DNA from: JBMYRH01 sp049602155
GTDB lineage: Bacteria; Myxococcota_A; UBA9042; PHBI01; JBMYRH01
Assembly: GCA_049602155.1 (NCBI GenBank)
Contig: JBMYRH010000039.1
Location: forward strand, 1 to 44,360
Length of the DNA: 44,360 bases
Reading direction: 5' to 3'
This document shows positions 23,620-31,864 of the stretch, one piece after another (the stretch's first letter is position 1; every line of letters begins with the position of its first letter). Position numbers and translations under genes: made by a program. The notes beneath the pieces are model-generated. The model was given only the letters and a program-made list of their open reading frames with translations. It made no database searches and was not told the DNA's origin.

Positions 23620-26000
23620 CAGCAGACCCTCAGGTAGATGCGACGTCCTCCCTCGCGCCACCCCATCGTGGTGGGGCGGAGGCTGTAGCCGGGGGCGTGC
23701 AACCAACTCGCGAGGTCCTGTCTGGCGTCGTCCGCGATGGCTAAGGTGTCCAAGAGGGCGTCGTCGTCTCTACCGCTCGGCCACCAGGGGAGGTCCCATT
23801 TGCGCAGATGCAGCGCTCCACCTTCGAGGCGTAGCGTGGCGACTGTGGCGCGCCCACTAGCGTGCTGCGCGACCTCAAGCGGGGGCTGGAGCTCCCCACG
23901 GTGGGTCGGTGGGACCGTGATGTAGACGTCGAGGCGCGGGGTTGCGGGGCCGGGTGCCACGGCGTACCCCAGGACCGAGAGCTCGGGGGCAGGGTGCGCT
24001 GGTGCCGTGAGGCCGATGGCTTTGAGCCCCGCGGTGAAGGTGGCCCAAGCGCCCTCTGGGGTGAGGTGACCGGTGTCTGCGTAGGCCCCGAGTTGTGCCC
24101 CTGACGGGCCAGCGCCAAAGGCGGGGTGAATGGGGCACGCGTTCGCTGCTGGCTCGAGCGCAGCGCGCACGCTGGGCGTGAGCATCTGGAGGCGCTCGAG
24201 GACCGCGCGACCAGGCACGACGCGGCCCTCTCGAAACCCGTGGAAGGCGTCGACGCGGAAGGTGGGGTCCACACGTCCCTGGCTGACGTCGGCGACGACG
24301 ACGATGGACCACCGCACGCCAGCGAGTGGTCCACCTTGCAGGTCGTGAAGGGCCTCTTCGAGGGGCGCAAAGACGTCGGGGGCGGGGTGCCCCCATCGGT
24401 CGCGCCAGGCAGCAGCAGCTCGCCTCAGGGGCACCCAGGGTCCGCTGGAGGTCCGTGGTCGCAGGACACCGCCTGCGGGGCCCGCGCAACGGTGAGCGTC
24501 CGTGCAGCGTGTGCAGTCTTGGCCCAAGGGGCGTCGGGGATCATCGGGCCCCACGCCACAGGTGATCTCCTCGGGCCAAGGCAGCGCGCAATGGGGGAGC
24601 CCTTCGAAGCGCAGCTCGGGACCGTCACCTTGAGCGCTTCGGAGGGCGTCCGCGAGGTGCGGAAGGGCGCTCGGGACGTCGAGGGTGAGGGGGAGGCTCA
24701 CGTGGAGCGGCCCGGAGGGCGCAGACGTCGCCTGAAGTCTGGGGCCTAGGTCGGAGGCGTCTGGTGCGTGACATTGGATGCGCGCGGGCCCCTCTGAGGG
24801 CTCGGGTGGTGGCCCCTCGTCGTCGAGTCGGGCGAGCAGCCGCTCTATCGCCGAGACCTCGACTGGGTTCGGGGTTCGGCTGCCGCGGTAACCGAGCGCC
24901 CAGTGCGCTCCAGCGCGGAAGAATCGTGGCATCGCAGCGCGGGTCGCGATGTCGAGGCGGAGCGTCCCCTCCGGGCTCTCAAGCTCGGGGATGGCACGCG
25001 ACGCTTGCTCTCGGCGGCGCAGGGATACGCCATGCTCGATGGGCCCGACCATCGCCTCCCAAGGCTCTCTCGGGGCACGACGGACGGGGAGGGGGCCCCT
25101 GGCCGGTGCGGTGTGTGCTGGGACGAGGTCGAGGCGCCGCGCGAGCGCCCAGACGGCGAGGGCTGTCGAGGCTGCACGACCTCCGTACCACGGGCGCCGG
25201 AGGTGTCGCCCATCGGGGAACTGGTTCTCTTCGCCGCCTATGAAGAGGGGCGCCCAAGGCCAGCTCCCGTCCTCTTCTTGCTCCGCCAAAAGCGCCGCTG
25301 TGGCGCCCTCATCCCCGAGGAGGCTGCGCGTCACCTGGCCCAGGTGGCTAGACCCGTCAAACGCCTCCGGGGAGGGGTAGCTGAACATCGGAGCGCCGAG
25401 CCCCTCGGCGCGGAGGGCGCACAGCGCGAGCATCGCGAGGTCGGGGTAATACGGACAGACCGGCGGCGATGGGGTCCCAATTCGACTCAGCGCGCGCTGC
25501 ACCCAGGTGATGGCTGAAGGCGCTGTCTGACCGTCTGCGGCCAGCATCGCCACGATGTTGGCGTTCACGACCGCGTCGACCTCGAGCGCCGGCCCGGACT
25601 CGGGGGGAGAGGGCCATGTATTGAAGGCGCCGTCTGGGAGCTGACTTGCCTGTGTCGCAGTCGTCACCTCTTTCGGAGGTGACCAGCCCGTCAATGCGCG
25701 GCGCTCTGCCCAGACGAGGGCTGTGTCGTCGAGGTCAGGGCCGATGACCGCGGAGTGTGGTCCGAAGAAGCGGACCATGCCGTCTGCATCGCAGCAGCTC
25801 GCCAGCCAATCGTCGATGGGCGCCTGTGGGCGGCGGAGGACGGCGGCATAGCGCCAGGCGCTGCTGACGAGGGCGACTGCATAGGGGGCCTCGCATTCGA
25901 TGGACTGCCCCTCCGCTCTCGCCTCGAGGCCGGGGGGACCGCCGAGGTCGTCCAGCCAGTCGAGGCCGCGCGCTAGGGCGTCTTGCAGCGCGGCGCTCAT
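23619..26000 (-). CDS. Composite protein: class-II-cyclase-like toroid plus Cys cluster and unknown C-terminal domain
   Basis: A 793-aa protein with three parts. Residues about 1-300 look like one alpha-toroid of the squalene-hopene / prenyltransferase fold: D89-x-D91-D92-TA, the acid motif of class II terpene cyclases, and QW-like repeats QLPDGAFNTWP (120-130) and QEEDGSWPWAPLFIG (241-255). Residues about 400-510 carry a Cys group, C471-x9-C481-x14-C496-x2-C499-x5-C505, preceded by GLPH, of the sort seen in iron-sulfur or zinc segments of radical SAM-associated proteins. The last 280 residues (LDVYITVP near 690) are unassigned; a faint likeness to ABBA prenyltransferases is only a guess. It overlaps its upstream neighbour by four bases and its downstream neighbour by one. 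Confidence 0.7.
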   Translation of the reverse strand: MSAALQDALARGLDWLDDLGGPPGLEARAEGQSIECEAPYAVALVSSAWRYAAVLRRPQAPIDDWLASCCDADGMVRFFGPHSAVIGPDLDDTALVWAERRALTGWSPPKEVTTATQASQLPDGAFNTWPSPPESGPALEVDAVVNANIVAMLAADGQTAPSAITWVQRALSRIGTPSPPVCPYYPDLAMLALCALRAEGLGAPMFSYPSPEAFDGSSHLGQVTRSLLGDEGATAALLAEQEEDGSWPWAPLFIGGEENQFPDGRHLRRPWYGGRAASTALAVWALARRLDLVPAHTAPARGPLPVRRAPREPWEAMVGPIEHGVSLRRREQASRAIPELESPEGTLRLDIATRAAMPRFFRAGAHWALGYRGSRTPNPVEVSAIERLLARLDDEGPPPEPSEGPARIQCHAPDASDLGPRLQATSAPSGPLHVSLPLTLDVPSALPHLADALRSAQGDGPELRFEGLPHCALPWPEEITCGVGPDDPRRPLGQDCTRCTDAHRCAGPAGGVLRPRTSSGPWVPLRRAAAAWRDRWGHPAPDVFAPLEEALHDLQGGPLAGVRWSIVVVADVSQGRVDPTFRVDAFHGFREGRVVPGRAVLERLQMLTPSVRAALEPAANACPIHPAFGAGPSGAQLGAYADTGHLTPEGAWATFTAGLKAIGLTAPAHPAPELSVLGYAVAPGPATPRLDVYITVPPTHRGELQPPLEVAQHASGRATVATLRLEGGALHLRKWDLPWWPSGRDDDALLDTLAIADDARQDLASWLHAPGYSLRPTTMGWREGGRRIYLRVC

Positions 26001-27658
26001 TCGGGGGCCCCTGGGCCATCCGCGCCGACATGAACTGGGAGTTGGTAGTCGACCCCGGCGAACAGCTCACGGTGGGTGCGGATGAAGAACTCGGGGATCA
26101 CGGGGCCGCCGAGTGTGCCGCCACGCTGGGCGCTCCGAAGGTCGCGCGCGATGCCCTCGATTGTATAGGTGGCGCGGTCGACAGACTCGCCGAGGGCGTC
26201 CGTCTCCTTCAAGAGGCGCTCGCCCACACTGGTGTCGCGCGCGACGGGGCGACGATGAGTCTGCTGGGTGCAGGCCGCCACGTGCGCCCTCAAGGTGCGG
26301 TTTAAACTGGCCACAGCGCCGAGGGTGTCGCTGAGGGTCGCGGGGCGCTCGGCGCCCTCTCGGACGCAGAGGTGGTGGAGCTCAAGGGCTCGCATCCAGA
26401 GCCAGCGGGCCTGCTGTTGGAGGGTTGATGCGCGACCGATGAGGTGCGCGTCATGGTCACGAAGGTCGACATCTTCAAGCGCCCAAAGGAGGTCGTCGAG
26501 GCCGCTGATGACGCTCCCCGCGTCGGGGGCCAGGCGCTCTGCCAGGGGCTCACGCCACAGGTCCATGATGGGGGCCTCGTAGCGGGGGCGGAGCGTGCGC
26601 AACCAGTCAGCGTCCAAGCGCACGTAGCGGGCGTGCTCCGTCACCAGCTCACGCAAAGCGTCGGGATCGGCTGACGGCCCCAGGAGCGCGCTCCAGGTGG
26701 TCACGGGGTCGGCGTCGAGGTCGGGGTGGCAGACGAGGCCCAGGCGGCTATACGCGCTCACGAGTTCAGGGATGGTCTGTCGTTGAAAGCTGACCGAGAG
26801 CCGCTCGAACAGCGCCGCGCCAGGCCAAGGGGCGTGTCCTTCGTACTCTGGGCCCTCATATCGGGCGGCCAAGACGAGGCTGTTGTATGCCTGGGCAGCG
26901 GACTCGACGACGAGCATGCTCGCTTCGAAATCAAACGCATCGCCTGGCGGCGCCACCGGCAGGAGGTGATGAAAGAGGTCGTGATCGAAGCCGCCGCCAT
27001 AGATGCTCGCGTCCAGGCAGGCGACAGGTAAGTCCGGGACGAAGCTGTCCTCGGCCTCATAGGCGGTGAAGGACATCTCACGAAGGAGTACACCCTGGCG
27101 CTCGGCGAGGCGCATGACGTTTCGGAGTGGCCATAGGCGATGACAGTGCGCTGGTACGCGCCCGAAGAGCCACGGGGCGTCTCCTGTCGAGGCATCAAGG
27201 CTGCGGTCCATCGCATCGAGCTCTGCATAGAGCGTATGTGCGTCATGAGAGAAGCTACCCTCCAATAGCGTATGTAGCGCCCGGCCTCGTGGTTCGCTGC
27301 GGCTCGTCCAGAGAGCCGCGCCAACCTCCCCAAAGGCCGCCAAGCCCTCGGGCGTCATCGCGCCCACATGGGCAGCCTTGCAGCCGACGTGGTTGAAGGC
27401 GCGTTGGAGCATGCCTGGCCACCGTGGTGTGGAGACTTTTTCATCGATTGGGGAGGGGGCATCTGCGTGACTGAGCGCGCCTCGGACCTCGGCCCTTGCG
27501 GTGCGCTCTAAGCCCCAGGATGCGCGGAGCGCGTCCCGTCTTGCAGCGCTGCGGACTTCGACGAGTTGGCCATGTTCCCAGCGCTCTGTCGCGCTGTGAG
27601 GTGCAGACCAGCGCGGGCCCGCCGCGTCATGCGGGCCGTGCAGGTCCTGGACCCGCAT
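25997..27658 (-). CDS. Unknown helical protein, first gene of the cyclase-like/radical SAM cassette
   Basis: A 553-aa protein with no signal peptide. It is mostly alpha-helical. A central motif FDHDLFHHLLP (residues 224-234), followed by EASMLVVESAAQAYNSLVLA (about 244-263), packs several His, Asp and Glu together and could bind metal, but I cannot name a family. A DAPSPIDEK-PRWPGMLQRAF stretch near 67-87 and a coiled part near 430-500 are other marks. The open frame continues upstream to 27889 with Arg/Pro-rich, implausible sequence overlapping the next gene, so I chose the first in-frame ATG, 27658; there is no clear ribosome site, so the start is uncertain. Its stop overlaps the cyclase-like gene by four bases (ATGA). 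Confidence 0.65.
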   Translation of the reverse strand: MRVQDLHGPHDAAGPRWSAPHSATERWEHGQLVEVRSAARRDALRASWGLERTARAEVRGALSHADAPSPIDEKVSTPRWPGMLQRAFNHVGCKAAHVGAMTPEGLAAFGEVGAALWTSRSEPRGRALHTLLEGSFSHDAHTLYAELDAMDRSLDASTGDAPWLFGRVPAHCHRLWPLRNVMRLAERQGVLLREMSFTAYEAEDSFVPDLPVACLDASIYGGGFDHDLFHHLLPVAPPGDAFDFEASMLVVESAAQAYNSLVLAARYEGPEYEGHAPWPGAALFERLSVSFQRQTIPELVSAYSRLGLVCHPDLDADPVTTWSALLGPSADPDALRELVTEHARYVRLDADWLRTLRPRYEAPIMDLWREPLAERLAPDAGSVISGLDDLLWALEDVDLRDHDAHLIGRASTLQQQARWLWMRALELHHLCVREGAERPATLSDTLGAVASLNRTLRAHVAACTQQTHRRPVARDTSVGERLLKETDALGESVDRATYTIEGIARDLRSAQRGGTLGGPVIPEFFIRTHRELFAGVDYQLPVHVGADGPGAPE

Positions 27659-27705
27659 GCGAGGGGGGGACAAGGCGTAGGGGAGGTGAGGCGCGCAGAG
27701 GGCGC

Positions 27706-28911
27706 TCAAGCCTGTCTCCGAGGGCGGCGCCAAGCGAAGAGCAGGAGGCCGAGGAGGAGGAGGAGCGGGCCCGGGGGGCCATCGGTGTTTTGACATCCAC
27801 CCGCACCTGCGTTGCCCCCGGTCGCCCCTGCGCCGTCGCCGACGACGCAGCCACCAGCCAGTGCGTTGTAGTACTGACCCTCCGGGCACTCGGAGCTGTA
27901 GAGGTTGTTATCAGCGCTCGCGGTCCCTGAGCAGAGCCCATTCGAGTCGCAGGATTGCCCAGGTGCGCAGCTCCCGCAGGTGCCGCCGCAGCCGTCCCCT
28001 CCGCAGCTGCGGCCGATGCAATTAGGCTGACAGTTGCTCGCCGCGACCTGGCACGTGTTGGAGATGCAGCTGAAGCCTGCCTCGCAGGTGCCGCAGGAGC
28101 CGCCACAGCCGTCGCCGCCACAGAGGAACGTGCGTCGGCACAAGCCCGTCGCGGTGTTACAGAGGTAGCCACTGTCGCATTGAGCGTCATTTTGGCAGAC
28201 ACCCCCCTCTGCAAAGCACTGGGGGGTGCACGTCGCGCAGATCCCGTGGGTGCAGTAGAGGCCATTGGCGCACTGCCCGCAGACGCCCCCACAGCCATCT
28301 GGGCCGCACTCTGCGCCTACACAGGTCGGCTGGCAGTTGTCGCCCGGATCCGTGTCTGGGTTTTCATCAGGGCATGGGAAGGCGAGGCTGCCACACTCCA
28401 CGCAGGTATAGTTGACCTCATCGCAGACCCAGCCGAAGTCTTCGGCGCAGAGGCCACAGATCCCGCCGCAGTCGTCGTCGCCGCATTGTTTGGGGGCCAG
28501 CACTCCTTCCGAGTCGACCATCATGCAGTTGGGGGTGCACTGACTGGCGTCGACGCACTGACCATTTTGACAGTAGGTGTCCGGGAGACACCATCCGCAG
28601 GATCCGCCGCACCCATCATCGCCGCAGACCTTGGTGCCGCACTGTGGTGCGCACTCTCCAATACACGTCCCCTCCCAGCAGGTCTTGCCGGGGACGCAGT
28701 CACCACAGGAGCCACCGCACCCGTCCGAGCCGCACTCGCGCCCTTCGTCCTCGCACCATGGGTTGCAGCTTGGATAACACTGCCCGTCTGTCGGGTCGCA
28801 TTGCTCCCCCGCAGGGCAGGGTTGGCAGGGGATAGCCTGGGCGTCGGACGCCCAGGTCGTCAGGAGGGCCGTCGTGAAGAGCGCGACCAAGATGTAGCGT
28901 AGGAACGTCAT
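27706..28911 (-). CDS. Secreted Cys-repeat protein with MYXO-CTERM-like sorting tail
   Basis: A 401-aa exported protein. The signal peptide is about 26 residues (ending ASDAQA). At least six copies of a CG-x-D-x-CGG-x-CG-x-C repeat follow (around residues 60, 96, 143, 202, 264 and 303), each with a short C-x-C-rich partner, giving more than 50 Cys in all. The C-terminus is Gly-Gly-Cys373, a hydrophobic segment GPLLLLLGLLLFAW and RRPRR, which is the Cys / membrane helix / Arg cluster order of MYXO-CTERM surface-anchoring tails. A role as a surface or stalk protein is likely. ATG at 28911 has GGGAAG upstream. It ends 48 bases before the chosen start of the leftward unknown cassette, and may be co-transcribed with it. 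Confidence 0.88.
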   Translation of the reverse strand: MTFLRYILVALFTTALLTTWASDAQAIPCQPCPAGEQCDPTDGQCYPSCNPWCEDEGRECGSDGCGGSCGDCVPGKTCWEGTCIGECAPQCGTKVCGDDGCGGSCGWCLPDTYCQNGQCVDASQCTPNCMMVDSEGVLAPKQCGDDDCGGICGLCAEDFGWVCDEVNYTCVECGSLAFPCPDENPDTDPGDNCQPTCVGAECGPDGCGGVCGQCANGLYCTHGICATCTPQCFAEGGVCQNDAQCDSGYLCNTATGLCRRTFLCGGDGCGGSCGTCEAGFSCISNTCQVAASNCQPNCIGRSCGGDGCGGTCGSCAPGQSCDSNGLCSGTASADNNLYSSECPEGQYYNALAGGCVVGDGAGATGGNAGAGGCQNTDGPPGPLLLLLGLLLFAWRRPRRQA

Positions 28912-29152
28912 GGCTTCCCATCATAGCCGATCGGACACGGCCCGTCGCAAGAGGACCTGTGTCTTGTCCTGATCAGCGCGCTGTCCCTCAATCGTCTCGG
29001 GCTCCTCTTCGCCGCGGTGCGCTGAATGGGGCGCAGTCGATCGGTCGTGAGGATCTCTCCCATCAGGCGCTGGGCGTCGACCGGCGCTTTTCTGGCGCTG
29101 CCCTTCAGCTGCGGGACACTGCTCTGGAAGCCTTCATACGAGGAGTGGCAGC

Positions 29153-30241
29153 ATGAAGCAGCCGTTCATTCTTGTCGGCGCTGGGACTGAGGTCGCGACC
29201 CGCGTCATCTTGCCAGCGTGTGTACGTATCCGGGAGGGTCAGCAGCGCTGGCCTGAGCATGTCTTTGCCTTAGTCGCTGATGGCGACGAGGTGACGCGGA
29301 CCCGCTATCAAGCGGCGCGGATCCCGTCGGATCGTGCGGCCTACGTGCCGCTCTCCGTCGGACAAGTCCGTGAAGCGCTCGCTTGGCGCCAGGCGGAGCT
29401 TCAGGAGAACTGGCGTGACGAGTGGGAAGGGCTCATCAACCGCGGACCGGACAACGGCGCGAGCATGCTCCCGGCTGTGGGGCGCTTGATGATTCAGTCG
29501 GCGCGTCCCGCCATCGTTCAGCACCTCGAGGCGATTCGACGGCGATTGGCGCCCAAGGACGCTAAAGCGCCCGAGGTGTTCGTCGTCTTTTCGCCGGTCA
29601 GTGGCACCAGCCGCGGCAGCGTGGTCGATCTGCCGCGCTACATTCGGGGCGTCTTCCCAGAGGCACACATCCACGGCGTCGTGCTTCATCCGGTCGGCCT
29701 TGAAGACATGGACCGTGCTCAGGCGCGCCTCTTTCAGGCGAACTTTGTCGAGGCCCTGAAGCTGATCGAGCGCGAGACGAGCGAGCAGACCTATCGCGTC
29801 TGGCTCGACGACGCCGAGGGCTGGCAGACCGTGACCGGGCGAGTGCTGGATAGCGTCTTCGCCTTTGACGAGCGCTACGGCAATCTGCGGCGTTCGCATC
29901 TCAGCGAGCCGGGGCGCACCCTCCCAGGCCGTTTGGGGGCGCTCACCGAGCGTGTCACCGACTTCCTGACCGGGATCGTGACAGCGGACCCGCTCTACGA
30001 GCGCACCCGTGGTCGCCTGGCGGACAGCGAGCTTCACCGCGGCGAGGCCACGCTCGACGGGCACAGGACCTACGTACATGCCATCCACGAAGTGCGCGCA
30101 AGCCTGAACTTGGAGGCGCTTCGAAGGGCGCTGATCGAGCGAGGGCTAGAGCGCGTCTCGAGGCGCCTCGCGGAGGGGCGCTCCCAAGACGCCCTGGCGG
30201 CTGCAGGACACGTATTCGATGCACCGGAGGCGACCCTATGA
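29153..30241 (+). CDS. Tubulin-like protein (Tubulin_2 / FtsZ-tubulin superfamily, altered GTP signature)
   Basis: A 362-aa protein with the order of elements seen in bacterial tubulin-like families: FILVGAGTEVATRVIL (residues 5-20, T1 loop), VFALVADGDE (37-46), NGASMLPAVGRL (101-112, T3), VFVVFSPVSGTSRGSVVDL (142-160, T4, where SGTSRGS stands for GGTGSGS) and FQANFVEALKLIE (194-206, T5/H6, in which Asn normally touches guanine). The spacing is right, but both Gly signatures are changed, so nucleotide binding may be weak or lost. Such proteins form membrane-associated filaments or scaffolds. GAGGAG precedes ATG at 29153. It overlaps the next gene by four bases, so it is made together with the 541-aa partner. 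Confidence 0.72.
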   Translation: MKQPFILVGAGTEVATRVILPACVRIREGQQRWPEHVFALVADGDEVTRTRYQAARIPSDRAAYVPLSVGQVREALAWRQAELQENWRDEWEGLINRGPDNGASMLPAVGRLMIQSARPAIVQHLEAIRRRLAPKDAKAPEVFVVFSPVSGTSRGSVVDLPRYIRGVFPEAHIHGVVLHPVGLEDMDRAQARLFQANFVEALKLIERETSEQTYRVWLDDAEGWQTVTGRVLDSVFAFDERYGNLRRSHLSEPGRTLPGRLGALTERVTDFLTGIVTADPLYERTRGRLADSELHRGEATLDGHRTYVHAIHEVRASLNLEALRRALIERGLERVSRRLAEGRSQDALAAAGHVFDAPEATL

Positions 30242-31863
30242 GCCGGGATGCGAGCACCAACCAAGTCATCTTCAGAGACACAGAGCACGCCCGAGGCTGG
30301 CTGATGGAGCGACTCGATCGCCTAGAAGAGGCGGTCCGAGACGCTGCGGATCTTTATCACACAGCGACGTCGTTGACGGCGGAGGCGATGGCGCAGCTTG
30401 AGGGGGATCCCATGGCCTTTCGAAAGATGGCCGTCATCCACATGCGTGACGCAGAGGCAGCTGTCGGCGAGATCGCGTCGGCGCGTGCGAGCCGCGAGGG
30501 CTTCAATGTCTCTGTCCTCGAGCGCCTGACGCTTGAGGCCGTGGGGAGTGACCCCGCACACGGTCGCGCGATCCTCGAGGGGCTCGCTTCGGCCTTGCGT
30601 GATCGCATCGTGTACCTCTCAGGCTTGGGCAGCGCAGCGCATGATGAGGGCCTGATTCATCTCGACGAGGCGCTGCTCGGCCTCGACCGTGGATTACAGC
30701 GGGTTGTCCAGCGTTGGGAGACCCACGCACCGGGGCTCTTCAATCGTTGGCGGCGCCGTCGTCGTCTTCGCAAACAAGGGCTGGAGCACGTCGCGGGCCT
30801 CCCTGAGCTCGTGTTGGGGCTCGCGGACGCCGCCCGTGAGCATCGACCAGCCTTCGAGGCTGCGTGGGGGCACACGATTCAGGGGGCAACGAGCCTTGGG
30901 CTCACCCGCAGCCTTGGCTCTGTCTTGGACTGGATCTCGAACGTCCTTACGGGGCTCGACGGCCTCGCCGTCCAGGCCGCGTCTGTCGGCGACGCAGCGT
31001 CACGACGGCTTGGACGCCTCGATGGCGCGTGGCGTGGCGAGGTGCAGCCCGATCGCCCCAACTTGCTCACAGTGGAGCTCCTCGATCGCATCCTCGATGG
31101 CGTGGGGCTCGACGCGCAGGGCTTTATTGGCCGCGCAGATGTCCGTGCACGGGACCTCGCACGACTGGGTAAACAGGGGTTCGAGACCGAGCTCAAGCGG
31201 TGGGTCGAAGACGAAGTGGGGCGCCTGCCGACTGCGACGCTCGCGGACGCTCTGGGCGGCTTCGCTCAGGACCGTGACACGATCATGCCGCTGGTGGAGC
31301 TCTTGACGGTGGGGCAGCCCCTCATCGAGTTCAACGACGGCGTCCATCGCCTTTGGAGTGACGGCCAGCCTGCGCAGTATCAAACGCTGGTGGAGGTCTC
31401 GGACGGATCGATTAACGAGGCGCTGGTTGAGGCATGTATCCAGGCCGACTTGCCGGCGCCGCTCGTCGAGCGCCGCGTCTCAGAGAACGCGACCCACCTT
31501 GAGCTCCGCATGGTGCAGTTGGTCAGCGGCCTGACATGGTTCAGCGAGGCGCGCCGACTGCGGCCGATGGTCGAGGAGCATGTCGCGGTCATGGAGGAGG
31601 CTGATGAGCGCGGCCTAACCCGAGAGGGGCTCCGGACTGCGCTGCGTGATGATGCGGCCTCGGAGTCCCTCGGCGCGCTCTTGCCAGAGCGGGTCCTTCA
31701 GGGCGTCGATGAGCTGCGGCGGTTGAAGCGCTCCGCCTCGGATGCGCGTTCGGATCAGGATGAGATGCTGTCTCCGCCGCCCCGCATTGAGCCGGCAGTG
31801 ATCCTCGATGCCCCGTCGATCTCGGCTGAGGTCAGCATCGATGGCGCGGGGGCCGCGACCTGA
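30238..31863 (+). CDS. Unknown 541-aa helical partner of the tubulin-like protein
   Basis: The sequence is almost all amphipathic helix. It has a basic RRRRRLRK patch near residues 172-180, Leu-rich stretches that could bind a membrane or form a coiled coil, and a Pro/Ala-rich C-terminal tail. No signal peptide, transmembrane helix or catalytic motif is visible, and I do not recognise a family. The start overlaps the tubulin-like stop (ATGA), so the two are translationally coupled, and they form a two-gene operon that converges with the PhnD-like gene at a one-base gap. A role as an assembly regulator or adaptor for the tubulin-like filament is inferred from the coupling only. Confidence 0.7.
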   Translation: MSRDASTNQVIFRDTEHARGWLMERLDRLEEAVRDAADLYHTATSLTAEAMAQLEGDPMAFRKMAVIHMRDAEAAVGEIASARASREGFNVSVLERLTLEAVGSDPAHGRAILEGLASALRDRIVYLSGLGSAAHDEGLIHLDEALLGLDRGLQRVVQRWETHAPGLFNRWRRRRRLRKQGLEHVAGLPELVLGLADAAREHRPAFEAAWGHTIQGATSLGLTRSLGSVLDWISNVLTGLDGLAVQAASVGDAASRRLGRLDGAWRGEVQPDRPNLLTVELLDRILDGVGLDAQGFIGRADVRARDLARLGKQGFETELKRWVEDEVGRLPTATLADALGGFAQDRDTIMPLVELLTVGQPLIEFNDGVHRLWSDGQPAQYQTLVEVSDGSINEALVEACIQADLPAPLVERRVSENATHLELRMVQLVSGLTWFSEARRLRPMVEEHVAVMEEADERGLTREGLRTALRDDAASESLGALLPERVLQGVDELRRLKRSASDARSDQDEMLSPPPRIEPAVILDAPSISAEVSIDGAGAAT

Positions 31864-31864
31864 G

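Noticed and set aside
27955..28902. 315-aa plus-strand open frame over the Cys-repeat protein
   Set aside because: Ala/Val-rich shadow of the repeated Cys codons; the minus-strand frame has signal peptide, repeats and sorting tail.
28959..29156. 65-aa plus-strand frame before the tubulin-like gene
   Set aside because: It has no ribosome site or family likeness and its stop overlaps the start of the real gene.
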